DNA of 64,000 nucleotides from Flammeovirgaceae bacterium (lineage in GTDB: Bacteria; Bacteroidota; Bacteroidia; Cytophagales; Cyclobacteriaceae). The notes below the pieces were generated by a model, which searched no databases, had not been told where the DNA came from, and was given only the letters and a program-made list of their open reading frames with translations. A program made the position numbers and the translations under genes. Shown here in pieces: positions 9,710-18,592 of this stretch. Numbering within the stretch: position 1 is the stretch's first letter; the number at the start of each line of letters is the position of its first letter. The DNA lies in assembly GCA_021298355.1 (NCBI GenBank), contig JAJTEH010000004.1, positions 117,479 to 181,478 on the forward strand, written 5' to 3'.

Positions 9710-10018
9710 ATGAAGAATTTAGTAACAGTATTAGCATTTTTGCTTTTCACTACAGTTTCAGCGTTTGCTCAAACGGTTTATTCATCTGATAAAGGCGAAA
9801 AATACCACACTGCTGATTGTCGCTTATCTGGCAATGCCGATGGCATGGCAGTAGCCAATGCAAAAAAGGCAGGTAAGAAACCCTGTGAAATGTGTAAGCC
9901 TGATCAAGTAGGAAAAGCAAAACTGAAACAATGCGAAGGTAAAACAAAAGAAGGCGTGCGCTGCAAACGCATGACGGGCAATAAGAATAAGAAGTGTTAC
10001 CAACATAGTACAAAATAG
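9710..10018 (+). CDS. Small secreted Cys-rich protein with DUF5763-like C-terminus
   Basis: The 102-residue product has a clear Sec signal peptide (MKNLVTVLAFLLFTTVSAFAQ). The mature part has two cysteine motifs. The first (KYHTADCRLSGNADGMAVANAKK...KPCEMCKP) resembles the short 'YHxxxCxxL...A..G..PCxxCxP' module found beside nuclease domains in other proteins. The second, CEGKTKEGVRCKRMTGNKNKKCYQH, matches the pattern of DUF5763, CxxxTKxGxxCKR...CxxH, a probable zinc-binding motif. No function is known. It overlaps the aldo/keto reductase gene by one base, so they are translationally close. Confidence 0.82.
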   Translation: MKNLVTVLAFLLFTTVSAFAQTVYSSDKGEKYHTADCRLSGNADGMAVANAKKAGKKPCEMCKPDQVGKAKLKQCEGKTKEGVRCKRMTGNKNKKCYQHSTK

Positions 10019-10890
10019 TGAAGGCACTGATTCACCCACAAGGCCCTGCATTTTCTAAAGTAATAGCAGGTGTTTGGAAATGGACAAGCAAAGATATAGT
10101 GGCTTCTTGTATTCCTGCTGTGCTGGAAGTGGGGATAACAACCTTCGATCACGCTGATATATACGGAAGATACACCATTGAAGAACTTTTCGGTTCGGTT
10201 TTAAAAGATAATCCGGGTTGGAGAAAAGAAATGCAATTGGTAAGCAAATGCGGAATAAAATTATTAGCCGAAAGCAAACCCGAACATCGCATCAAACATT
10301 ACGATACATCGTTTCAGCATATCGTAAGTTCTGCCGAAAATAGTTTACGTTTGTTACACACAGATTATTTGGATTTACTGCTAATCCACCGACCCGATCC
10401 GTTGATGCAGCCGGAAGAAGTAGCCAAAGCTTTTGATCATTTACAACAAAGTGGAAAAGTCAGATTTTTCGGGGTATCAAATTTCACAGCATCTCAAATA
10501 GACGTATTGCAGAGATTTTGTATTCAGCCTTTAGTAACTAATCAAATTGAAGTTTCATTGTTTAAACCTGAGGTGTTTTTTGATGGCACAACAGATACCA
10601 TGATGCGTTGGAAAATGGGATTGATGGCCTGGTCGCCACTAGGCAGCGGTAAATACTTTAGTGATGAAAAAATAATGAATGAGTTAAATCCGTTCGCTGA
10701 AAAATATGAAGCCAGTGTAGCTCAGATTTTATTGGCTTGGTTATTCAAACATCCATCCAATATTTTTCCTATAACAGGAACAACAAAACCTGGGCGGTTA
10801 ATAGAAGCATATCAATCTTTATTTATTGATATTGACAGGCAAGATTGGTTTGCTATGTTGAAGGTGATAAGAGGTAAAGATGTAGCATAG
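10018..10890 (+). CDS. Aldo/keto reductase (YdhF-like)
   Basis: A 290-residue NADPH-dependent oxidoreductase of the aldo/keto reductase superfamily. The catalytic set is visible: Asp and Tyr in FDHADIYGRY, Lys in LVSKCGI and His in LLLIHRPDPL, followed by VRFFGVSNF and the WSPLGSG cofactor-binding segment. The sequence style resembles E. coli YdhF. The substrate is unknown. The start is GTG at 10018 sharing a base with the previous stop codon; the next ATG would remove the first beta strand and catalytic residues. Confidence 0.9.
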   Translation: MKALIHPQGPAFSKVIAGVWKWTSKDIVASCIPAVLEVGITTFDHADIYGRYTIEELFGSVLKDNPGWRKEMQLVSKCGIKLLAESKPEHRIKHYDTSFQHIVSSAENSLRLLHTDYLDLLLIHRPDPLMQPEEVAKAFDHLQQSGKVRFFGVSNFTASQIDVLQRFCIQPLVTNQIEVSLFKPEVFFDGTTDTMMRWKMGLMAWSPLGSGKYFSDEKIMNELNPFAEKYEASVAQILLAWLFKHPSNIFPITGTTKPGRLIEAYQSLFIDIDRQDWFAMLKVIRGKDVA

Positions 10891-10944
10891 ATTAAAAACA
10901 AGACAACACATTTTGATATTTCACAAATGATGAGGGATACTATA

Positions 10945-10978
10945 AAAATAGTCCACGATTTAAATCGTGGACTATTTT
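10945..10978. terminator. Perfect 34-bp palindrome between convergent genes (bidirectional terminator or REP-like element)
   Basis: Arms of 17 bp (aaaatagtccacgattt and its exact complement) meet with no spacer. The outer A4/T4 ends give a T run after a GC-containing stem in both directions, so it can terminate the aldo/keto reductase gene from the left and the SPOR lipoprotein gene from the right. The core gtccacgatttaaatcgtggac also looks like a mobile REP-type palindrome. Confidence 0.75.
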
Positions 10979-11076
10979 AATTTCATATTTATTAGTAAGA
11001 TAAAAACTAAGGCAAATACAGAAAACTTTTATTGTTAAGAAGCAATTTACAACTTATCCTAGGTAACTTATTAAAG

Positions 11077-11601
11077 TTACTGGATCGGCAACTTATCCGG
11101 AACCAATATCGCATTAGGAAAAATGCGTTTTACGTTTACATAATCTTTTTGGGCATCTAATTGCGAATAATAACGGCCGGCTTTTACTTTAAAGGTGGGT
11201 TGAGTAAAAACCATTTCAGCTTTTAGTTGTGGTAAATTTATATCTAAAGACTTTTTAGCCTGCATGGCTTCTTCTTTTTTTTGCCCCACGTAAACTTGTA
11301 TGGTAAAGCCATCTACAAATTTTCTGCCTACATAAAAGTAATCGATGCTGTCTTGTATTTGCTTTAGTTGTGCATTGATGGTATTGTTAGCAGGCACATA
11401 TTTTTTTTCTGATGCTATTGGTACAGGCAAGGTTTCAATTGCTGGTAATGAAGAAAATGTTGGTTTTAGTTTACTCACATCTTCTACATAAATTTCTTGA
11501 GCCGTAGATACGGGCTTACTGCCGGCACAAGCCCACAATAACAAGCCGGTGCCTAAACAAAATAGTACTGAAAGGAAGGTGTAATTTTCTTTTTTCATCA
11601 T
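11077..11601 (-). CDS. SPOR-domain lipoprotein
   Basis: A 174-residue product with a lipoprotein signal ending LLLWAC, then a linker, and a C-terminal SPOR-like domain (about 95-170: FTIQVYVGQKKEEAMQAKK ... VKAGRYYSQLDAQKDYVNVK). SPOR domains bind denuded peptidoglycan, often at the division site. The ATG overlaps the secA stop by 4 bases, so it is translated from the secA transcript. The role is inferred from the domain only. Confidence 0.82.
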   Translation of the reverse strand: MMKKENYTFLSVLFCLGTGLLLWACAGSKPVSTAQEIYVEDVSKLKPTFSSLPAIETLPVPIASEKKYVPANNTINAQLKQIQDSIDYFYVGRKFVDGFTIQVYVGQKKEEAMQAKKSLDINLPQLKAEMVFTQPTFKVKAGRYYSQLDAQKDYVNVKRIFPNAILVPDKLPIQ

Positions 11602-14600
11602 TCAATTACTACGCATCTGTTGTTGATGATATCGTCTTCTACTTTTTTATACTTCACATCGCGTAACACACGACCATCAGTGTATTGCACACTTACTTTA
11701 TCGTTTCGGTTTGCAATTTTTTCTGATTTAACGGGCATTACTTTTTCTTGAGGAGGACGTGGCCCTGTTGGGGGTGCTTGTTGCCCTCCGCTTAACAGCG
11801 ATTTACTTTCTTCTTTTTTCTCGTTAAGTTTTTGCTTCACCCGTTGTGTGCGCGCTTCTTGTACTTGTTCAGATTTCTGAACAGGAACATCTGCTTTTAA
11901 TAAGAAGGAAACAGTTTCTTCATTTACTCTTGCCACTAATTTTTTAAACGCTTCGAAACCTTCGAACTTGTAAATCAATAGTGGATCTTTCTGTTCGTAT
12001 ACTGCTGTTTGTACGGATTGCTTTAAATCGTCCATATCACGCAAGTGTTCCTTCCATAATTGATCGATGATGGCAAGCGCAACCATCTTCTCCATAGCTT
12101 TTAATAATTCACCATTATGGGTTTGCATGCATTTTTGCAAGTTGGCAGCAACGCCTATTTGTTTACTACCATCGGTAAAGGGAACTAAAATATTCTCAAC
12201 CGTAGCACCGCGTGTTGTGCTAATTTCTTTTATGATAGGGAAAGTTTTTTCAGCTACGGTTTTGTTCTTGCGTTGGTACTGATCTAAGGCCTTATCATAT
12301 AGATCACCGGTAATTCTACCGATTTCTAATTTTTCAAAATCAGTTTTATCTAATTCGTAATCTAAACCTAAAATACCTAACGCATTCAGGCGTAAACTAT
12401 CATAATCATTAGCGTTTTTGGCATTGGTTACAAGTTCTTCGCATGTATCAAAAATCATGGTAAGAATATCCAACTCTAATCTTTCGCCAAACAAGGCGTT
12501 CTTTCTGCGCTTATAGATTACTTCGCGTTGCGAGTTCATCACGTTGTCGTACTCCAACAAACGCTTACGAATACCAAAGTTATTTTCTTCTACTTTTTTC
12601 TGGGCACGTTCGATAGAACTTGTAACCATCGAGTGTTGTATCACTTCTCCTTCTTTCAACCCGAGCCTGTCCATAATGCGTGCAATGCGTTCAGGCATAA
12701 ACAAGCGCATCAAATTATCTTCTAATGAAACATAAAATTGCGATGTACCTGGGTCGCCTTGTCGGCCTGCACGACCGCGCAACTGTCTGTCTACTCTTCG
12801 CGATTCATGTCTTTCTGTACCGATAATGGCTAATCCTCCTGCGGCTTTCGATTCTGGAGTAAGTTTAATATCAGTACCCCGACCAGCCATGTTGGTGGCA
12901 ATGGTTACTGTGCCCGGCTTACCGGCTTCTGCTACAATTTCTGCTTCGCGTTGGTGTTGTTTCGCATTAAGTACGTTGTGTTTGATTTTACGTATTTGCA
13001 ACAAGCGGCTTACAACTTCCGAAATTTCTACTGAGGTTGTACCCACCAACACAGGTCTTCCGGCTTCTGTAAGTTTTACAATTTCATCGATTACAGCATT
13101 GAATTTTTCGCGCATGGTTTTAAAGACAAGGTCTTCTCCATCTTTTCTGATGGCTTGTCTGTTCGGTGGGATAACCACTACATCTAATTTATAGATGTCC
13201 CAAAATTCGCCTGCTTCTGTTTCTGCAGTTCCCGTCATACCTGCTAATTTGTGGTACATGCGGAAATAGTTTTGCAGCGTTATGGTGGCGTAGGTTTGCG
13301 TTGCGTCTTCTACTTTAACGTTTTCTTTTGCTTCGATGGCTTGGTGTAATCCATCGGAATATCTGCGTCCGTCTAATACACGGCCGGTTTGTTCGTCAAC
13401 AATTTTTACTTTGCCATCTACAATAATATACTCCGTATCTTTCTCGAACATGGTGTATGCTTTGAGCAATTGATTAACGGAGTGTATACGTTGTGATTTT
13501 ACTTGGTATTCTTTAATCAATTCATCTTTTTTCTGCAGGCGATCTGCTTCATTTAATCCTGCATCTTTTTCAATTTTATTTAACTCTGTGCCGATTTCAG
13601 GTAAGATGAAAAAACGCGCGTCTTCGCCCTCACCTGTAATCAGGTCAATTCCTTTTTCAGTTAAATCAACACTGTTATCTTTTTCATCAATAATAAAGAA
13701 CAAAGGAGCATCTGCCTCCGGCATCATTTTTTTATTGTCTTGCAGATAGAAGTTTTCTGTTTTCTGCATGATGGCTTTAATACCCGGTTCACTTAAAAAT
13801 TTAATAAGTGGTTTGTATTTGGGCATACCACGATGCGCACGAAACACGGCTAATCCACCTTCTTTATCGTTTCCACTTTCGATTAATTTTTTAGCATCGT
13901 TGAGGTATTGGTTGATTAATTTTTTCTGTGCTTCTACCAATTTAAAAATGCGTGGTTTTAAATCGTAGAATTCGTGTTGATCGCCTTTCGGTACAGGTCC
14001 TGAAATTATGAGAGGTGTACGGGCTTCATCGATTAATACAGAGTCTACCTCATCGACCATCGCATAATGATGCCCGCGTTGCACGAGTTCATCTGTTTCG
14101 CGTGCCATATTGTCGCGTAGATAATCGAAACCAAATTCGTTATTCGTTCCGTAGGTAATATCGGCACGATAAGCATTTTTACGCGCAAGTGAATTGGGTT
14201 CGTGTTTATCGATGCAATCAACAGTTAAACCATGAAACTGAAACAAGGGAGCCATCCATTCGCTATCGCGCTTAGCGAGGTAGTCGTTAACCGTTACAAT
14301 GTGTACGCCACGCTCGGCCAATGCATTTAAGAAGGTAGGAAGAGTTGCTACAAGTGTTTTACCTTCACCGGTTGCCATTTCGGCAACTTTACCTTGGTGC
14401 AAAACAATACCACCAATAATCTGTACATCGTAGTGTACCATATCCCAGGTGATAAGATTACCCGCTGCCATCCATTGTTTAGCCCAACGTGCTTTGTCGC
14501 CTTGTAGGGTAACGTTAGCGTGGGTTGCCGACATGCGGATATCAAAATCTTGTGCGGTAACTTCGATGTATTCGTTTTCTTTAAATCTTCTGGCTGTTTC

Positions 14601-14948
14601 GCGCACAATGGCGAACGCTTTGGGCAGAACCTGTAATAAAACTTTTTCCAGTTCTTTATTTCTTTCGGCTTCGAGTTTATCGATTTGAGCGAAGATGCCT
14701 TCTTTCTCGTTAATGTCTAACTCAGGATTATCGGCAATGTTTTTATGTAATTCAGCAAGTTGCGCATTGATTTGGGCAACGAAATTGCGAATGGTTTGGC
14801 GCACTTCATTGGTTTTTTCGCGCAGTTGGTCGTTGCTGATGGATTGTAGTTTTTCGTATTCGGCAATGGTTTCTTTCACCAAAGGTTCAACAGCTTTTAT
14901 ATCGCGTTGCGACTTCGTACCGAAAATTTTTGCAATCAGTTTTAACAT
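11598..14948 (-). CDS. secA: Protein translocase ATPase SecA
   Basis: SecA drives preproteins through SecYEG with ATP. The product from ATG 14948 (MLKLIAKIFGTKSQRD) is 1116 residues, long as in other Bacteroidota. Motifs: Walker A in MATGEGKTLVATLP, the DEAD-like box MVDEVDSVLIDEARTPLIISGP and motif VI region TNMAGRGTDIKL ... RRVDRQLRGRAGRQGDPG. The C-terminus is Gly/Pro/Lys rich and ends YTDGRVLRDVKYKK...NNRCVVIE; the Cys-rich SEC-C zinc motif of many SecAs is not there. A GTG at 14978 would add 10 residues unlike the family (MPGNAPPLSI), so ATG is preferred. The SPOR lipoprotein gene overlaps its end. Confidence 0.97.
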   Translation of the reverse strand: MLKLIAKIFGTKSQRDIKAVEPLVKETIAEYEKLQSISNDQLREKTNEVRQTIRNFVAQINAQLAELHKNIADNPELDINEKEGIFAQIDKLEAERNKELEKVLLQVLPKAFAIVRETARRFKENEYIEVTAQDFDIRMSATHANVTLQGDKARWAKQWMAAGNLITWDMVHYDVQIIGGIVLHQGKVAEMATGEGKTLVATLPTFLNALAERGVHIVTVNDYLAKRDSEWMAPLFQFHGLTVDCIDKHEPNSLARKNAYRADITYGTNNEFGFDYLRDNMARETDELVQRGHHYAMVDEVDSVLIDEARTPLIISGPVPKGDQHEFYDLKPRIFKLVEAQKKLINQYLNDAKKLIESGNDKEGGLAVFRAHRGMPKYKPLIKFLSEPGIKAIMQKTENFYLQDNKKMMPEADAPLFFIIDEKDNSVDLTEKGIDLITGEGEDARFFILPEIGTELNKIEKDAGLNEADRLQKKDELIKEYQVKSQRIHSVNQLLKAYTMFEKDTEYIIVDGKVKIVDEQTGRVLDGRRYSDGLHQAIEAKENVKVEDATQTYATITLQNYFRMYHKLAGMTGTAETEAGEFWDIYKLDVVVIPPNRQAIRKDGEDLVFKTMREKFNAVIDEIVKLTEAGRPVLVGTTSVEISEVVSRLLQIRKIKHNVLNAKQHQREAEIVAEAGKPGTVTIATNMAGRGTDIKLTPESKAAGGLAIIGTERHESRRVDRQLRGRAGRQGDPGTSQFYVSLEDNLMRLFMPERIARIMDRLGLKEGEVIQHSMVTSSIERAQKKVEENNFGIRKRLLEYDNVMNSQREVIYKRRKNALFGERLELDILTMIFDTCEELVTNAKNANDYDSLRLNALGILGLDYELDKTDFEKLEIGRITGDLYDKALDQYQRKNKTVAEKTFPIIKEISTTRGATVENILVPFTDGSKQIGVAANLQKCMQTHNGELLKAMEKMVALAIIDQLWKEHLRDMDDLKQSVQTAVYEQKDPLLIYKFEGFEAFKKLVARVNEETVSFLLKADVPVQKSEQVQEARTQRVKQKLNEKKEESKSLLSGGQQAPPTGPRPPQEKVMPVKSEKIANRNDKVSVQYTDGRVLRDVKYKKVEDDIINNRCVVIE

Positions 14949-15338
14949 AATTGAAAGAGGTGGTGCATTACCTGGCACCGGCTAAAAAGGGCTTAAAGTT
15001 AATCTGTTTTTTGGGAATGGGAAGGTGCAAAAATTTGTCCAAAAGGCGTTTTCGGGCTTTTTGGCAGATAATTCTTGCCAGAGATTTAGGTTTTAGAAGA
15101 AAATTCGTTTGGCAATAAGGTTAGCCTTATTTGCACACGTTAAACCTATTTAGAAAACCAGTGTTTCTGCCCTTACTCCGGGGTATGTTTATGGGTATAT
15201 AATGGGTAGGCAATTGGTGTGTGGGCAGATTATATTCTTTAAAAATGATTGATAGCGTTACCTCAACGAATTACTATTCTTTATTTTTCTGAATAGGGGT
15301 AAAGCGCGTGTTGGTTGTCTCGTAGAAAATAACCAATC
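14949..15338. other. Divergent intergenic region (390 bp) between secA and the TonB receptor gene
   Basis: No gene is visible. It must hold both promoters. On the minus strand the nearest match to the -7 consensus is AATTTTTG (15028-15035, one mismatch). On the plus strand TATTTTTC (15282-15289) is a one-mismatch match 50 bases before the receptor start. Two inverted repeats stand out: TGGCA-N9-TGCCA at 15062-15080 and AATAAGG-TTAG-CCTTATT at 15114-15131; either could be an operator. Confidence 0.5.
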
Positions 15339-17687
15339 ATGAAACTCCCTTTTTACAAACTCGTCTTTATTGTTTTCATTCTTTTAAGTAAAAAAGCAAG
15401 CGGCCAATCTTTAACCCAAACCATTCGCGGTACTATTGTAGATCAGGTATCGCAAATGCCTTTGCCCGGGGCTAATGTTATCATCCTTAATTCTAATCCG
15501 ATTCTGGGAGAAACTTCGGACGCTGACGGAAACTTTAAAATCAGTAAAGTGCCTGTTGGTTCGTATACGTTAAAAGTTTCTTTTATAGGGTATAAAGAAT
15601 TGATTTTGCCTAACATACTAGTAAACTCAGGCAAAGAAGTTGTGTTGCAAATTAATTTAGAGGAAGATGTGGTGCAGATGCAAGAAATTGTAGTAACAGC
15701 CACACAAAAAGATAAAACCATTAATGAAATGTCGGTAGTGAGTACGCGCACTTTTTCGGTAGAAGAAACCAGAAAATTTGCTGCTGCTGTAAACGATCCT
15801 GCGCGCATGGTAACTTCGTATGCCGGAGTAGTTTCGGCAGATGATGGTAACAACAGTATTTCTATCCGAGGTAATTCTCCTTTCGGTTTATTATGGCGCA
15901 TGGAAGGTGTTGATATTCCTAACCCCAACCATTTTGCGAATGCGGCAACCGCAGGAGGAGGAATTTCTATTTTGAGTTCGCAATTGCTCGCCAATTCAGA
16001 TTTTTCTACCGGAGCATTTTCGGCAGAATATGGCAATGCTTTATCGGGTGTGTTCGATTTGAAATTAAGAAAAGGAAATAATGAAAAAGCAGAATATACT
16101 GTGCAGGCCGGATTTTTAGGAACGGATGTAGCGGCTGAGGGTCCGCTAAACAGAAACAAAAAAGGTTCGTATTTAGTGAATTATAGATATTCCACACTTT
16201 CTTTGTTATCGAAGTTGGGTGTGCCGCTCGGAGATTTTGTAACCAATTTTCAGGATTTATCTTTTAACATACACCTGCCCGTTAACAAAAATAATAGCAT
16301 CAGTGTTTTTGGTTTTGGTGGGTTGAGCGACCAAACCAGCGAAGCAAAAAAAGATTCATTAGGATGGAAAGATAATTACGACCGATACAACTCCATCTAC
16401 AAATCTAATACAGGCGCTGTGGGTATAAAGTATAATTCAATTTTAAGCGCGAATACATTCTTACAAAATGCAGTTGTATTTTCAGGAGTTTCTATTGTAA
16501 GCGAAGAAGAAATTTTATTGAAGGATTATATTGCCACAACGGATAACATCAATAAACTGGGTAACAGTAAAATTACCTGGAGCAGTGTGTTGAATCATAA
16601 AGTAAATCCTCGGTTGAGTTTACGTTCAGGTTTTTATTTCAATACCTTACAGTATAAAGTCAACACGAGAGAAAGAGAAGAAACCAACAATACTTTAGAA
16701 ACCTTAATGAACAGCAAAGGCAGAACAGAAAGTATTCAGGCATTTGCGCAAGCTAACTACAAGGTAAACGATAAACTAATCATTAACGGTGGGCTACATT
16801 ATCTTCAGCTTATGCTTAATAACAGGTATGCTATTGAACCACGACTTGCCTTTCAATATACGTTAAATGATGTTTCTTCTGTAAACTTTGGCTATGGTTT
16901 ACACAGCCAAATTCAACCGTTGGGAACGTACTTCGGGCAAACAGAAGAGAATGGCATAACCACACTTCCAAACAAAAACTTAAAATTAAGCCGTGCGCAT
17001 CATTTTGTGGCCGGTTACGATCGCTCGCTTACTAAAAACCTAAGAATTAAATCAGAAATATATTACCAACATTTGTTTAATATTCCGGTAGAGCGTGAGG
17101 CAGGAAGTACCAACTCTATTATTAATCAACTATGGGGTTTTGTTTCCGACCCAATGGTTAGCAAAGGATTAGGAAGAAATTATGGTGTTGAGTTTACTTT
17201 AGAGCAGTTTCTGCACAACAATGTTTATTTCTTATTGTCAACTTCGTTGTATGAATCGAAATACAAAGCGATTGATGGTGTGTGGCGCGACACGCGTTTT
17301 AATGCTAACCGCAATGTAAGTTTTACTGCGGGTAAAGAATTTATTTGGAATAAGAACCGCACCTTTGGAATTAACATTCGTACCATTTACAGTGGAGGTT
17401 TCAGAACAACTCCGGAGGATGTGGCTGCATCAATGGCGAAAGGAGAAACGGTATGGCAAGAAGATAAAGCCTTTAGCGAGCAAGTGCCAGATTATTTCAG
17501 AACAGATATACGCATTAGTTTAAAAAGAAACAGACCGAAATCTACCCACACAATGTCTTTAGATTTGCAAAATGCAACAAACCGAAAAAATGTGTTTGGA
17601 GAATTTTTTGATCCGTTAACGGGCAATGTAAAAACTGCTTATTTAACGCCACTTATACCTGTATTTGCCTACAGGATAGAATTCTAA
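15339..17687 (+). CDS. TonB-dependent outer-membrane receptor with CarboxypepD_reg-like domain
   Basis: The 782-residue protein has a signal peptide (about 1-23, ending KASGQ), a carboxypeptidase-regulatory-like beta-sandwich (about 28-110: GTIVDQVSQMPLPGANVIILN ... GETSDADGNFKISKVPVGSYTLKV), a plug domain (about 115-240; SIRGNSPFGLLWRMEGVDIPNPNHF) and a beta-barrel to a C-terminal aromatic ending (FAYRIEF). Such receptors import bound ligands using TonB energy. No SusD-like partner gene is next to it, so a carbohydrate system is not indicated; the ligand is unknown. It is divergent from secA over a 390-bp region and convergent with the response regulator gene. Confidence 0.92.
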   Translation: MKLPFYKLVFIVFILLSKKASGQSLTQTIRGTIVDQVSQMPLPGANVIILNSNPILGETSDADGNFKISKVPVGSYTLKVSFIGYKELILPNILVNSGKEVVLQINLEEDVVQMQEIVVTATQKDKTINEMSVVSTRTFSVEETRKFAAAVNDPARMVTSYAGVVSADDGNNSISIRGNSPFGLLWRMEGVDIPNPNHFANAATAGGGISILSSQLLANSDFSTGAFSAEYGNALSGVFDLKLRKGNNEKAEYTVQAGFLGTDVAAEGPLNRNKKGSYLVNYRYSTLSLLSKLGVPLGDFVTNFQDLSFNIHLPVNKNNSISVFGFGGLSDQTSEAKKDSLGWKDNYDRYNSIYKSNTGAVGIKYNSILSANTFLQNAVVFSGVSIVSEEEILLKDYIATTDNINKLGNSKITWSSVLNHKVNPRLSLRSGFYFNTLQYKVNTREREETNNTLETLMNSKGRTESIQAFAQANYKVNDKLIINGGLHYLQLMLNNRYAIEPRLAFQYTLNDVSSVNFGYGLHSQIQPLGTYFGQTEENGITTLPNKNLKLSRAHHFVAGYDRSLTKNLRIKSEIYYQHLFNIPVEREAGSTNSIINQLWGFVSDPMVSKGLGRNYGVEFTLEQFLHNNVYFLLSTSLYESKYKAIDGVWRDTRFNANRNVSFTAGKEFIWNKNRTFGINIRTIYSGGFRTTPEDVAASMAKGETVWQEDKAFSEQVPDYFRTDIRISLKRNRPKSTHTMSLDLQNATNRKNVFGEFFDPLTGNVKTAYLTPLIPVFAYRIEF

Positions 17688-17733
17688 AAATAAAGAATAA
17701 GCCTACCGTTTTTTAGAAATAATGATGGAATAC

Positions 17734-18420
17734 CTACTTATTCGTTTTCGGAAGCGAATAAGTACGTTCTTCATCAAAAACTCTGAATTCGTTTAACTCG
17801 AGATTGTAGTTGTAGATAATTAACTCAGCCGGAGTTTGCACGCGAGCCATTTTGTAAATTGCATCTCTTTGTTGGGCTACATCTTCTACACGCATAGCAA
17901 TTTTTGGAGCAATATCTTCGCAGCTAAACCCTCGAATTAAAAAGGGATATACTTTTTTTAACTCGTTTGGTAAAAAGTGATAAGAGTGCTTTTCCGGATA
18001 TTCAGTTTGATGAATGTCGATTTTGTATTTATCGGCCAAATAGTTTTTTCCGTTTAGTAACGAAATCAGAGCATTTTTATAATCTTCGATGTCGTCTTGC
18101 TTACTGAAATAAGCATTAAACTTAAGGTTGTAGCACACTTGCACCAACCAACTTACATGAAAAGGTGTAATGATCAATATTTTGGTTGCCGGCTTAAATT
18201 TTAAAAATGCTTCGGCCACTAACAAACCAATTAAACGAGGCTGTACAACATCGATAATGGCAAGATCATAGTCTTCATTTTTGGCGATCTCGAAAGCTTT
18301 AAGAAGGTTATTGTACTGATGAACCTTGGCGGCAATTCCCAGCGAATTAATATATCGTTCTGTAGATCGCTGACTGGGCTCGTATGACTCATAGAGAAAT
18401 ACACGTTTTTCCTTTTCCAT
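17734..18420 (-). CDS. Response-regulator-like protein (receiver plus LuxR-type helix-turn-helix)
   Basis: A 228-residue protein. The N-terminal part reads as a receiver fold: FLYESYEPSQ at the first strand, DYDLAIIDVVQPRLIG with a candidate phospho-acceptor Asp, and KILIITPFHVSW later. The first-strand acidic pair seen in classical receivers is reduced to a single Glu, so phosphorylation is uncertain. The C-terminal part (LPNELKKVYPFLIRGFSCEDIAPKI...VEDVAQQRDAIYKM) has the spacing of a LuxR/FixJ-type helix-turn-helix. No histidine kinase lies next to it. A 10-bp-arm hairpin (17735-17764) overlaps its stop end. Confidence 0.7.
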   Translation of the reverse strand: MEKEKRVFLYESYEPSQRSTERYINSLGIAAKVHQYNNLLKAFEIAKNEDYDLAIIDVVQPRLIGLLVAEAFLKFKPATKILIITPFHVSWLVQVCYNLKFNAYFSKQDDIEDYKNALISLLNGKNYLADKYKIDIHQTEYPEKHSYHFLPNELKKVYPFLIRGFSCEDIAPKIAMRVEDVAQQRDAIYKMARVQTPAELIIYNYNLELNEFRVFDEERTYSLPKTNK

Positions 18421-18539
18421 AATTTCTATTTATGTAAAGGTAGGCTCAGGGATTTTTTCTGTGTATTTCTAAAAATTCAATCTTTATATAGATTATGCCA
18501 CTTTAAACACTTTCATAGAACTTAGTGGGGTATAAAAGC

Positions 18540-18565
18540 AAAAGAGCTGATTAATCAGCTCTTTT
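18540..18565 (-). terminator. Terminator after clpC (perfect 26-bp palindrome)
   Basis: Arms aaaagagctgatt and its exact complement; in the minus direction it is followed by a T-rich stretch. It lies 28 bases past the clpC stop. Confidence 0.8.
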
Positions 18566-18592
18566 AGTTACACTTTACTTTAACAATCGATG

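Noticed and set aside
15443..16159. 238-codon frame antisense to the TonB receptor gene
   Set aside because: It is the complement of a well-supported gene and shows no family motif. The same applies to the other long antisense frames over infB, clpC, nusA and secDF.
17735..17764. Hairpin (tacttattcg / cgaataagta) as terminator of the TonB receptor or response regulator gene
   Set aside because: The stem is AT-rich, lies within the regulator coding end and has no T run on either side; kept as a note only.
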